64,000 bases of DNA from Beroe forskalii (taxonomy: Eukaryota; Ctenophora; Nuda; Beroida; Beroidae): positions 62,001-126,000 of the forward strand of contig WFMF01000388.1 in assembly GCA_011033025.1 (NCBI GenBank), written 5' to 3'. The notes beneath the pieces are model-generated. The model was not told the DNA's origin. It worked only from the letters and a program-made list of their open reading frames with translations, and searched no databases. The position numbers were made by a program, and so were the translations under genes. Below are positions 1-13,300 of the stretch, in pieces. Numbering within the stretch: the stretch's first letter is position 1; every line of letters begins with the position of its first letter.

Positions 1-1352
1 AACTGCTCTGATATGGAGGCGTCATTCACTAAAACTGGAGCTAAGGATGTGATTTGAGCGCTTTGCTCGGGTATCTTGGAAATTAAGTTATTAGTCATAA
101 TGTTATTTTTGAGGCTAGCTGCTTTCTTATCTTCTGTTGAAGTGAACGAAGATTCAGATTGAGAGCCATCTAACCAAACTTGACTATCCTTATCTGGAAC
201 TTTCCTCTCATCGATGAAGGTTCGTTGAACTTTAGAAGCGCTTGAAGCATTCACTTCCAGAACAGTTGATGCTTTTATGTACTCAAGAGACTCCTGAAAT
301 TTATCCAACTCATTATCGATTTCAACAGTACAGACATTCTTTGTGGAAGACTTGCCATCTTTAGTTTTCTTACTGTTCTTAGTAGCCTTCCTTTCAAATC
401 TTCTAGCATACTTTTTAGATTTAGATTCAATCTTTTCTGCTTCCTTTTTAAGTAATTTCTCCTCGAAAACTTCAGCAATAACAGCTCTTTCCTCGTCAGC
501 AATTTCTGGGACATCTTCTTCTTCTTGTACTGACATAGCAGGTGAAATCTCCTTGATTTGGGGACTAAGGTTTAGGGTTATTGATTTCATCTGAGAACTT
601 GGGAGTTTAAACAAATTAGTCTTGATAATTGGTGATGGATCCTTGCTCACCATACTAGGAATAGATGATGCATCTGTCTTGAAAGTCAGGGGTATGGCTG
701 GGATGTCTGTAGCAGGGATACACGTTACTTCGTCTTCATTATTAGGAGAAGTAGTGTCTGAAGTCATGTCAACATTATTATTAGGCGAAGAAAAGCTAGT
801 GGGTTCCTCGTCGTACAAAGCAGATAGCATGGTTATGTCCTGAGCTGTCTTCTTATTCACACGCCTTTCACTGGCGACGCTATTCTTTGCCGCTTTCTTA
901 ACAAGTTCTTTCTTAGCAACATTATCCTTGGTTGTCTTTTTAACTTCTCCCTGTTTGGTGAAACCATCCTTTGTGGCAGACTCCTCTGATTCTCCACTGT
1001 CCTGAGAAGCCGCTAAAGCCTGTTTTTGTTCAGGAGATTGACTGAAAACTTTGACAAATTCATCAACAATGCTCTCAACGACTACTCCTTTTTCTGCTGT
1101 TCTGGGCTTGGTTTCCTCACGCACTTCTTCCAGAGACCTGTCCAGATCTGCCACGATTGCCTGTGGGTCTGGATCAGGACTGTGTTGCTCGCTTGTAACC
1201 GGTTTGGTGGCAGTTGGGGAGGATTTCTTCCGCTGTCTGGCTAGGTACTTTGCTACGGTGGAGTTGGTGGTGGTTGAGAATTCTGAGGGAGAGGAGGAGG
1301 CCCTGTCATCGTCTGATAGTGGGTCTTTGTAGTTCACTTTCTTTCCTTGTCT
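1..1352 (-). CDS. SYCP2: SYCP2 C-terminal-side exon, open through the window edge
   Basis: This frame is open for 450 codons from a CCCACAG acceptor (exon starts 1352) to base 1 without a stop. It opens with GKKVNYKDPLSDDD followed by a Ser/Glu stretch, closely resembling the KKNYKDLSNSESE motif near the C-terminal part of human SYCP2, which supports the gene call independently of the N-terminal domains. The rest is acidic/lysine-rich low-complexity sequence (KKEAEKIESKSKKYARRFER, DEERAVIAEVFEEKL). It enters in phase with exon 13147-13209 across an 11.8 kb intron. The SYCP3-binding coiled coil and stop must lie left of the window. Confidence 0.78.
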
Positions 1353-4300
1353 CTGTGGGAGAGAGAAGTGGTGAGAAACATGATGAATTGATGAATTAGG
1401 AGGTGACTATATTCTAACCGACTAAAATATTGGTAACTTGTAAAGACTTATGCTCTTATCATAGATACTTTTCTTGAAGTACCTTAGGAGGTGTATTTAT
1501 AAAGGTTGTAATTTGGGGATTTTTCGGAAAAATCCCCAGTTTTTCATACACCATGACAGTTCAAAATGACGTCATTATCATATGTTTACTAGAGTTATGA
1601 CTTGAGAAAGATCCCCAAATTGCACCCTACCAAATTAAATGACAAGAAACCAGGGCAACTTTCAGTGGTCGTTTCAAAAGGCGGGTTTCGTGATTAGAGA
1701 GAATATTCTGATCAGTTAGTCACTTCGTAGGTGAACACCATTTTATGTACCGTTTCCAAGACTTGCTTCAGCCTTCATCTCTTCATACCTTCATTAGAGT
1801 TCATAACAACAATGACAGTTCAAAATGACGTCATTATCATATGTTTACTAAAGTAATGACTTGAGAAAGATCCCCAAATCGCACCCTACCAAATTTGTAA
1901 ACACTATAATTTTACTCCACATAAATACACCTCCTAAGGTATATAATGACACTTCTTTGGCGGCATTTCTCTGCTTTAGTAAGTTAGTTCCTTAACCGTA
2001 TGAAGGATTTTTTTGCGATATATGGTGCGAAATTTGAGGATTTTTCGAGAAATCCCCGCGTTTTCGCGCTCATAATTAATAACGTAACTTGATTTGAGAG
2101 TTTGAGGAGCAAAATTTGGGGATTCTTGAAAAATTCACTTTTTCAGAGTTTTTCATCCTACCATTATAAAGACCGCGTATATTGCCCACCAATCCCATAT
2201 GAATATCCCACGTAATAGATTTTTTACCTTGCTATACAGTGTACTTCTATATAAGTACATCCATGATTTTGGGTGTTTTACAACGTAACCACATAAAATT
2301 TAAATTTAATATTCGGGTCCGTGAAAATAGACAATGGTCCAAGTTTAAATTATAAGGATAATATGTAAAACGCTGTATATGATAATTTCTTTGGAGATGT
2401 AAAACAGGTTAAAAGTTTGTCAGCAACTCAAAAATAAACTCACTGTGTAGTGTGTACTATTCAATATTCTAAGATTGTTCGGAAAATAATTCTTCCCTCT
2501 CCAATTGCGTTTTTTTACATAAAGGCAAATGAGAGGGTTAGCAGAGATCGTGTATTTTGATAGGATCGGGTCGACAAAAATTAGGACGATGTGTATACTA
2601 CCTTTATCCGTACTGTTAATTCTGAAAAGGGCCCGGAAAATTTGAGGGAGATATGTCCACAAATTTGAGGGAGTTGTCCACATATTTGAGGGAGATTTCG
2701 TCAACAATGGTACCATCAGGTGGAGTCGCGTAGCAACCTTAATTCAAGATCAAAATGGATGTACATATCGACCAGTTTTTGTGCGCGGCGCTGCAACATA
2801 ATGCGTGGTGCGCGCAATTTACCATACCCTTACTAGGGGCGCTAGCCGCACTCTGTGCGCGAAACCATGATTCTGGTTAGAACGCGGAAGTTAGCTAAAA
2901 TTTAGCAAATTTTCTCCGAGTTGCCCTAACCAGAACCATGGTTTCGCGCTCAATACATTTACCAATGTAAGAAAAACGAAATTCTAAACAATTTGTGGAG
3001 GAAAAAAATTAACACATTTTGAAAAACGATGGAATTGAATCATCAATGCACGTGCAATCTTTATTTTTAAATGGGAGAGGGAAATTTAAGCGCTCGCCGA
3101 AGTTGGAGAAAACGAGCGCAATTCTTGTTAATAAGTGAAAGAGCTAATGATTACATTAGCACAAATTTCTTTTGTTCCGAAATGTTTTTCATGGCATCCA
3201 ATATATAATAAAGTTTTAAGAAAATTCTAAAATAAATTACTTCGAAGTATAAAGCTATAGCTGGTAGCAGTTGTCAAATTGTGCTGGTATAATACGCAGT
3301 TAACTGTTTTGAAGGTTTTATTGTTTAACACTAAAGAGCACTCCTTTTAAAGCTTTAATAGATTTATTTTCTTCCGATAAGTTTAAATTTTGGCATCTCA
3401 TTTTTCAGAAATCTATGATTAATTTAATAAATAATTTATCAAATATGATCTCTATAATCTCTCTTTTTTCAATAAACAAATATTAAACATATATTCGCAG
3501 TGATAACTTTGGAAATATCACAAGTTTAGAGTTTAGAATTTTTCCATATAAAAAAAGGATTTGCCTGGTCTACTATTAACCAAATAAAGGAATCGCCATC
3601 AGCATTTAAGCAGTGTTTTGGCGAACTCTGAGAGCGTTGTGACATCCAAACAGATTTGTTACGGTACCTGTATGGTTTATTAACTTTTCTATTCGTCCAG
3701 GAAACCTCCTCTGATTCGAAAAGAATTTAACAGTAGTTTGCAGCATTACATGACAAGTTTGAGCTCATCACAAGCCCAACACTTTTCAATACACATGATA
3801 TTATACTAATATGCTAATATGTTAGTATGTTACGTCGGCAGTGCTATTCAGTGTTACGCCCACGTGAAACTGTGCTATCACTTTTACGGTGATGGGTAGG
3901 AGGTGATCAGTACTATCTGAAGATCAATTAGCTGGACATTCTGGTCTAGATTATAGCACATTTTATCACCTAGTATTTCATTGAAATAATACAGTTAATT
4001 TAAAAAGAGTGAAGTTTGGTTCACAGGAAGGTCGGAGCACTCCACTCAACACAGCCTTATATTACGTGACGAATATTTTAACTTGACTGTTATAATTTAC
4101 TTTAGTTAAACAGTAGTCAGAATTCTAGCTGGTAATCTGGTAGAGCAGCAATAACTGCTTTACATTATTTTAAGTTTCTCACAGCTGCTCAGCTCCTCTG
4201 CATAGGTAGGCTGCACAAGTACTCTGATATGTGTCAAAACTTGACTTCATTTTCGTGATTTGGAATGGAAAATTGAAGACAATTTTACAGCCTATTTATA

Positions 4301-7300
4301 TCATAGTTTGTGTTCGAGACCTACAGAACTCTAGAAATAAAACTAAAAACCAAAAGAGTTGGTGTGTGCCACTCTCGTAACTCAGACACTAAGAGCTTGA
4401 GAGCTCTTAAGCTGCACACTATGTGTGGTGTTTATTACGCAGTACGCACTTACGTTCATTAATTAATATAAACTTCTCCACTCTCCAGCACCTACGAGAT
4501 TCTTCAATTTCCTCCAGTGATATTACTCGTTATGTCTTTCGTTTGGTATTATATGAGCACGGTTTGTGTTTTGCACATGCACAATTTTCCTATTGTATTT
4601 CTGTGTGACAGGTCTATAATTTCTATATTTGAGTACTTGGCTTTGCCGTGTGTTGGTTCCTGCAGTGGCACCAAGGTTCTCGGCAATTTTCCTATGTTGG
4701 GAACTGTACATTAGCAGTGTCTACTTCTTAGGTATTATAATTTAGAATAATGTACCCGTGAATTGTATGTGATGACGGAAGGAAAGTGAGGGTTAATTAT
4801 TAGTTTCCTGCCGGAACAGGGAGAATAATACGATAAAACACACTAGTATAAACTTTACATCACGGCGTCGACATGGGTTTTGCCCTTTTTTCATTCTGAA
4901 AATTATCACTGTAAGCTGTGAATCCAATCCAGAACTTTATGTTTTCTGCTTTTGATGGTGCTTGCTTGTGCTAGGGTAGACATACGGATAAAGGAAACCT
5001 TTGCTCCTGTCCATATAGCAGGAATATAATATGTCGAATAGACTAGTAGAGTAGTAGACACTAGACAGATTACTTGGACGGTTTCCGCTGCAGCTAAAAC
5101 TACATTACTTTACATTCACGTTTTACAGAATAAAGCATTTGCTTCTACTATTTACTATTTAGTTACATTTATTCGTTGATTTCGATAACTTTCTTAACAT
5201 TGGTTTATCATATTTTATTCATGTCCCTATTTCTTGCTTATGCTTCTAAAATATTTATTAAACAAGAAACAATAGTATGACTCTTGCGTCACAAAGAAAC
5301 TAAGAAACTTAGAAACTTCCGCATGAAGTGTGCATTTCGTAGCGTCAGCGATGGTTTAAAGCTCTTATTACTTCAGACGATCTTCTTACTTCAGCCTTCT
5401 CTAAGATGGAAGTTCGGTATAAATCAGTTATCAGAAATCTCCAGGTAACCTTGGACGACAAAATCGGTCAAACATGTCAAATTTTACTGATTATGATTTA
5501 AATTTGTAAATTACCAACAGGAAATCAACTAATCTAGTTAATCGGTTCAATGAGTTGAAAATCATGGGAAATAAGCATGTTATCATGAAAAAAAACTCGT
5601 GAATTTACTAATTCATCGAGGATATAAACTATTCCGATCATCATGCGAAAGCCTCGTGATCTGACTATATGGTGCTAACACAAATACCAAACTTGCCTGG
5701 CTTCTCACTTAGACTAGTTTTCATTAGCAGGCAAATTCTCTCGAGCGTCTTACTTGGCTTTGCACAGGGAAACATGCACGAAAGGATCTGTACTAACTTA
5801 ACCGTGTTTAAATGTCTTCCGATGAAAAATAGACGAGCTGGCGTCATCAAAAGACTGGTCTTAACCATGCTAACAACATAATATCTTGTAACATCACTCC
5901 AACGGCGTTTTCTGAGTAGAAATTATCCTGAGAGTTGCATTATCATAAACAGTAGTTTGAAGCATACCACTCTCAGAACTAAGTAGAACTTAGCAGACTG
6001 ATAACAGAATTACTGATAGCTTGATAGACACATCAGGGCATTAAATTTTCGTCACGTTGAAATTAAAAAAGTTTCCTGCATGCGGAGATACCTATGATTT
6101 GCTACCGTGTTCTTACTTGATTAAATAGCCCATATGCTAACCTTGCGTTTCCGAATATGAAGTCACATGACCAAGATCACGTGTTTCGGAAAGTGATGAT
6201 CACACCACTGCTTCCAACTGCAACTCTTACTGATGCTAGGAATGATTCCGTGTATCATTTCGTAGCTGTTGCGTATATCACAATACTACATATTATTGTG
6301 GCAAATCTCTCTCTCTCTCTCGCACGATGTCTCCTCCCAGGTCATATGAGCACTCCAGCTCTTGTGCAACTTGTCTCCCAAAAGCGTAACTAAGATCCAT
6401 TCCTCGAAATGCAGCCATTGTTTCGTCCGCTCATAAGTCATTGTCGTGATAATATATATTGAGACAGAGAGCGGTGCTGTGTTTTACATAGCTGCAAATT
6501 CCCGTAACTATCCGGTTTTGTAGCTACGAGTTCATGCTTCTATGCTTCTTGTGATGCTAAGCAAAAATTTCTCACTTAATATCAGCAAATTATATGTCCG
6601 ATTTTATAGGTTACAAGTGTCGATAAAACGTCTGTCGAACTATTGAAATTCCTCAATCCTCATACGCGTTTTCGTGATTATATTACTTATTTAACTAATA
6701 ATTACTGAGAATAATTAATTCTGAAAAATGGGTTTTTTAATTTGATTTTTAGTAACATTTCAATTTTCTAATTTTGATATGCTTATGAACTCTTTTTCAT
6801 AATCAGTCACCTGAGGTTCCAGCCATAACCACTTATAACCACTTATAACCACTATACACGTAAACACCGCCAAAAACTCACAATGTTGATAAATCACGTT
6901 AATAATATCAAAATATTGGTAGCAATAATATCATGATGATAATGGATTGAACTATTATCCTATGTGGAAACAGATTGACCAATGGAAGATTCAATGACTT
7001 GACAATAATTCTACATTTATACTTCTGAACATATTATGTATCGATTACTTAGTCTGATTTCCCAAAATAGTATCTATGAAGGCACAGAGCGCAATGTTGG
7101 ATAGCGTTAAATTTTCGTTTGAAAAGCTCCATATCCATAATACTATGGATCAAATTCATTCATTTAATTTATACACTTATTTATCAATGAATGCCACTGG
7201 CACTCGGTTCTTTGGTAACCACCGAATGAAAATGTTTGTATTCTGTTATTGTACGGAGTAATATTATATTGAACTGTTGAACAATGTACCTACCAACATT

Positions 7301-10300
7301 AATTGGTGAACCAGAAGCCAAGGCTGAAGACTCAATTACGGTAGTCAAGTTGCAAATTACCACCATCTGTTACCTGTAGCTGTATCAATATATCGCACAA
7401 CGTGTGTCATTATTCATTAATCGCTGCTACTAAGGCGCCTACTATTCTTGTACTGTAGATTGTAATCGTATAGGTGAAATTCCCTGAATTACCAGGAGCA
7501 CCACATACTATCAGAGGACAATGGAGTAATGACCGTAATGTTGTAATGGTTACAGATTGTGTTGTCTCTTCTACATGATGCAATTCCTCAGGTAGCTCTA
7601 TACCTGGCATTGATATCCCTTCTATGAGACCAAAAATCGCAGGAAATCTATGTTGCTAAGTTGCTATGATGTTGCTAAATTTCTCATGAATTAATGTTAC
7701 TTCTTTACTTGCTTGTATTGGCAACTAAAACACTATGATTTCGATGATTCAAGGCGTTCTTAGTGTCTAATCCACTACAAGTACAACGAACTTTATTACT
7801 TATTATTGCTTTACTCAAGTATGGCTTCATAAAATCCTCATTGATGAACATTTATGATCACGATTGTTTTCGTTCCCATCACTTGGTATGTAACATATGC
7901 ATTGTCACCCCGTTTTCAGCAAATTGACACCAAACTATGGAATGGGAAGCTTTGTAAGCGACGTTTTGAGCGATCAATTCGCTAAATGACTAACTGGTGC
8001 TGACAGAATATCAGGTGGGAGTGGGAGCTCTCATAATTTTAATGCTCGTTAACTGATTCGTTTACTTCCTTACTTCTTAGAACTGATAATCATATTTTTC
8101 AAATAACTAAATAAGCAGTAAGTTGAATTTAGATTTTTGTTCTCAAATGTGTAGCTCGAATATTTGAAAGAAAATGAGTTTAAGGGAATGAGAGAATTGC
8201 TCATGCAGGATGTATGTGTTAATTTGATCTCGGAGACTATTCTGAAATAAAGTGCAAACTTATAAGAGGTATGTCTCGAGTTTGACGAAAGATTCTTCTA
8301 GATACTTAGATATTATCCTTTATCCTATATATCTGACTGGTGTTAATTTTGTGAAACTATTGCACTGATGTATGTAGGAGAGAGTCATGTCAACATGTCA
8401 CTCATTTGGTTCCGTATAAACTTGGAGATATTTATCATCAACAGCTGTGGACTCAGGGAATCACTAATCGCTGCTACCGGTGTGCCTTTGAATCCACCGG
8501 AAGTTAAACTTAGCTGTTAACTGTACTTTATCATTGAGTACCTTTACTACTTTACTACCACAATGGAGGTTAAGGCGGCGCGGAATCACAGTGGGATTTA
8601 CGCTCGATTTCATACTCCAGTTCAGTGCTTCAGGCTTCAGAAGCCCGGGTTATCATTCACGGTGTTATTAAATCCTTGTGAGCTTGTTAGAGTTCAATTT
8701 TAGCGATAAGTTTAACAAACTTACATACTTCTTATTACGTCATCATGAAGTACCAATAGTAGCAAGGAGTTAAAAAAGCAGGCAATTATCAGCCACATAT
8801 TTCTCACTTTCTTCTCTCTCTGTTGCATTTGTGGAGTTTAGAGTTATGCAATTTTGTGCAGTGTTCTCATTAAACCTGCATTTTTATGCTTTTCATGTTG
8901 ATAAATTATATTTTGCAAAATTTGTGATGAATTCAACCCAATAAGTCAATAAGCCAATATCATTTATTCAGGAACATGATGAACAACATTGCACTGCCCC
9001 ATTTGACAAATTGCTTGTTCCTCATCTATCTGATGATTTATCAAAGCTCTTGCAACCACTGTCAAACAGTGTTCCAATCATGTAGCCGGGATCCTACTCA
9101 CATGACCGCTTCCAACCAATCAAAAGGAGCAGAGGATGGCGACCTCAGAGAACACGTGACCATAACGACTATCATTCCACTCACGGACTGCTACTCAGGG
9201 TCAGAGTGTCAGGTGGTCGGTTTCAGAATGCTGGATCTCATAGGTCTACAGTTCGCTATCTCCACCTTCACTCCACCCGCTAACTTCTGTGTGGATATCG
9301 AGCTGTGTGACAGCCACCACGACTCCATCAAAGCCGTGGATATCATTGGTTCGTATAACTTCCACGAGGCATGTGATCCTCACGTGACCTGTCCAGGTGA
9401 CCGAGCCTGCTTCACTCAGTGCCATCACGCCGGAGAAGGAGGTCCTTGCTCCAACCAGATCGCTGTGATAGGACCAGGCACCCCGCAGGAGGGTAAAGCT
9501 TTAGCAGACCTAACGTCTGCCCTGGAGATGCCTCAGCTTCTCTACAGTACGGGGAGCGTGTTCTCCGACCCTGAAAGGTACGAGTACCTCCACCAGGTGG
9601 TCCCGTCCTACCAAGGACAGGTGGACAGGATACTGGACATCATATCGGAAATGGAGTGGAGATACATCGGGGTTATCACCACTGCCGATACCTACGGTAA
9701 GATCGGGTATGAGTTACTCAAGAGGGAATTCGATTCCAAGCAGAGTATCAATGAAGGAGTGGACAGGAATTGCTGCTTGCAGTTCTCTACGACTATGCTT
9801 ACTTTTAGGATGGAGTATCGGGACATTGAGGCTCAGCTGAGTGGGCTGGAGGAGAGAACGACAGTTGTAGTCCTGTGGATGGAGGGAAAGTTTGTGGAGA
9901 AAGTACTCGATTACTTCAGAATCAGTGGCAGAAGAGACACTGTGTACATTGCATCGGATGGGTGGGCAATAGACACTAAGATCCTCACTCAATTCAGGGA
10001 TATACTGTCCAATAGATTCATTGGGTTATTCCCTGATACTAAGTTAACAACAGAACCTGAATCAATTTCAAAGTTCATTTCCTTTTATGATCAAAATTGT
10101 CCAGACTTCTATGGGATTTTCATTGAGAAATGCAACAAGACAAAACAATTTCTCAAAGATTCACGGATCATGGGTTACTCAGGAGGAATAATAGCATCAC
10201 TCAAATCACTCTACAGTGCACTAGACACAGCTGATATGAGTAAAGTAAAATCTAGGAGAGCTCTGCGGCAACATCTTAACAGGCAACTGAAGCATTCTTT

Positions 10301-13300
10301 GAAAGCAGTGGGCGGAGGGATAAGGGTGTACACCATGTCCTCTGAGGGGGTGATTTCACTTACAGAAAACAGCAGTTCCTACCCATCAGACATTGTGTCT
10401 CGGTGTAGTGACCCCTGTCTGCCCCATCAGTACGCTGTCTTGCTCAAGGAGAGTCCGAGGTGTTGCTTCACCTGTAAGTCATGTTCTCGCAACAGCATTG
10501 TGGTGAGGGAGGGAGGGTCAGAGTACTGCCAGGCGTGTGATATGTGTCACAGACCCAGTGATAACTACTCAGTTTGTGTGGCTAAGGAAGTGGCTCAGTT
10601 CTCCATCCTCAATGGGGACGGGTTCAGTGTGTCTGTGTTTCTGGTGAGTGTGTTGGGTATATTCTGTAACATGTTTGTTCTGGGGACGCTGGCCAGACAC
10701 TGCTCGACTCCCATCGTGAAGGCTTCCTCCCCACAGCTGTGCTACATTATGCTAGTTAGTCTGATGCTCCTTCTAACAGCCCCTATCCTCATGGTATCAG
10801 GACCTGGTGATGTCACGTGTCCTTTACAGAGGTACATCATCGGCATGGGAATTGTCATTCCTATTGCTGTTCTTTTTGCTCGGAGTAACAGGATCAATGT
10901 CATCTTCAATAGGACTTCCTTCTTCACCAGCAGTTTACAGAAGATGGTGATGAGTGTGAAGTACAATGTCTTGCTGGTGGCATTCCTTGCTGCAATCCAG
11001 TTCTGTATTTGTGCTATTCTACACGCTCACCACGAACAAGGGTACCACCCAGGTGGAGCAAACAATAAGATCCATGTCAAGACTCTGTGTTCGACGGATG
11101 TTACCAAGTTCAACTTCACAATGTGTAACGAGGACAGAATGGATCTCGTGTACATGTGGATCGGGTATATTTGTGTTTTGATACTCGCAACGACATTTGT
11201 CTCCTTCAAAACGCGGCGTCTTCCAACCAATTTCAACGAAGCTCGCTACATTTGTCTGGTAATGTTTGTGATTCTGGTCCTCACTATCTCCACGATATCA
11301 GCGTACATCGTCCTAGACAGTCAGGTCAAGATCATGTACCAATGCTGGAGCATCATCATTGCCGTCTATGCCATCCTGATCATTGTCTACGGACAGAAGA
11401 TGTACGTGATCTACGTTATGCCAGACCGGAACAGACGCCAAGACACTAACATTGCCCTGGACAGGTTCATCAAGAGGACCTCGGAGCACCGGATGAGCAG
11501 TTACTCCCAGCTTCTCATCCGACCTGTCCGACTCTCCACCACGGACTCAGGAAGCATCCACTCCAACTCTAAACCTGCCACCCCCACCACCTCCTCCTCC
11601 CGTGGGCCGTGGAGGAGTGTCTCAGTCGGGGACACACCTGAGCTCAGGATGCTCTCTGCCAAAGAGAGACGAGCTCTCTTCAAGAGGGGCTCAGCCATCT
11701 CGGAAAACGAGAATCACAAGTTGAGTGGGGATGAGAAACGAGCTATTTTCAGGGCACAGAAAAGAGTGAATAAGCACCGGAGGACTAGATCTGCGGGGTA
11801 CAAGGCAAGTGCTAGTCCTGATAGGGACGTGGATCCCTTAGGGAGTATACGGGCTGAGTTGGGTTTCAGACATCATCTCAGAAGAAGTTCTAGTAGCTGA
11901 AATTTTACATAGCTGCTACGTTAGATAATATGTAGCAGTTTAACGAGCAATTAACTATCTACCTAGGTGCCAGCCTTTTTCTAATATTTACTTTATAATA
12001 GTGCGTTCGGAAAAGATTGTCACTTGCAATTTTCTGGAGAAACGGCTGCCGGGAGTGACTTTTTGATGTGATATTCGTTTTTTTCAGACTTTTTTGGATT
12101 AAGATAATCGGGTTTTACCGATAACTAAGTTTTCTTAGCCCATTCTACAGCAGATTCAAATTTCTAATTATTTGCTCCGCTGTACGAAACTGACCACAAA
12201 TTTCGTTGTCAAAGAAAACACCCTATCAACGGACCCAGGAAGTGCGAGATAATCAAAATGAGGCTGTTGCAGCACACGTGGATGCTTACTGGAACAAATG
12301 AACTGTTTTTCGTCGAGTTGAAATAATCTTAAGGGGGTGCTTGACCTCAAAAAGGATATGCTCCAGATAGGGCAATTGCAACTTTTGCTCTGACAATTGC
12401 CCAGAAATATAACATTTAAATAACTTGATACGTTCGGTTATCGTGTTAGGCTATTAGTTCAGACCCTTTTGTACACGGGACAACCATTTTTAAGATTTTG
12501 AGTTATTGTCTTAACTTCGGAAACGTGTGTGCAAGATGTGTACTGCATTATCGGTTACTGAACTGTTAAATTTGCCACTTTTTAGCTCTACTCATTATCA
12601 ATAATGCAGGGTTTTGGACCTGAAGGCCTTGAATATGTCCTGAATAGTGAAATCGGACCATAAAAACACGGCATAGAAGATTTAGAATTCGCCATACAGC
12701 GGGGCACCTGAAAACTATCAAAAAACAAGCTAGATGACCCACTCAAAAATCTTCGTTAACACTGAAAATTTGCAATTCAGTCTGGTAGAGACCCTAGTAC
12801 TCGACTACGTTGAAATTTTGATATTTTTGGTCATATTTGTCATTTTATGCCTGTAGTGACAATCATTTCCGAACGCCCTAGTACTTATTTAGAAGAGTAG
12901 TCAGCAGTAGAAGACATGTTTAGATAAAGTTTTTCTGTTTTCAACAGTACCTATATGGATTGTTTAAATCTTTTGTGTTCAATCGAACTTAGATCCTCAA
13001 AAATTCCACCTGTCAGGCGCAATTCGAGCAATGAATTATAAAAAGTAAAGAAATTATTTACAGTGAGTCACTGCAACTGAAATTTGAATTGGATTAAACT
13101 GGTGAGCACTGTACAATGTACATTGTGCAATTAGTAGAATAATTACCCTCATGGAGTATCTTGTACATCGAGTAGAGGGAGGGGGACTGGGGGAAGGCTT
13201 CTTCAATTTCTGAAAGGGAAGAGGATAAGGTTAAGAACTAAGCGGAAAGTCATTATAGTTCAAGTATTTAAAAATGAATGGTAAAACGGTTCTTTAAATA

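Larger units (their letters stand above)
1353..8975. other. left part of the large SYCP2 intron, no second gene recognised upstream of the GPCR
   Basis: This is AT-rich intron sequence. Besides the miniature element at 1482-1939 and a degenerate fragment of its GGGGATTTTTC motif near 2025-2140, it holds a perfect-looking hairpin (2857-2949), a short CT run near 6307-6325 and three copies of an ATAACCACTT unit near 6828-6855. Short open frames on either strand are scattered and lack splice context or family resemblance. A 66-codon minus frame at 7410-7610 has protein-like composition, but I cannot connect it to anything. Confidence 0.5.
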
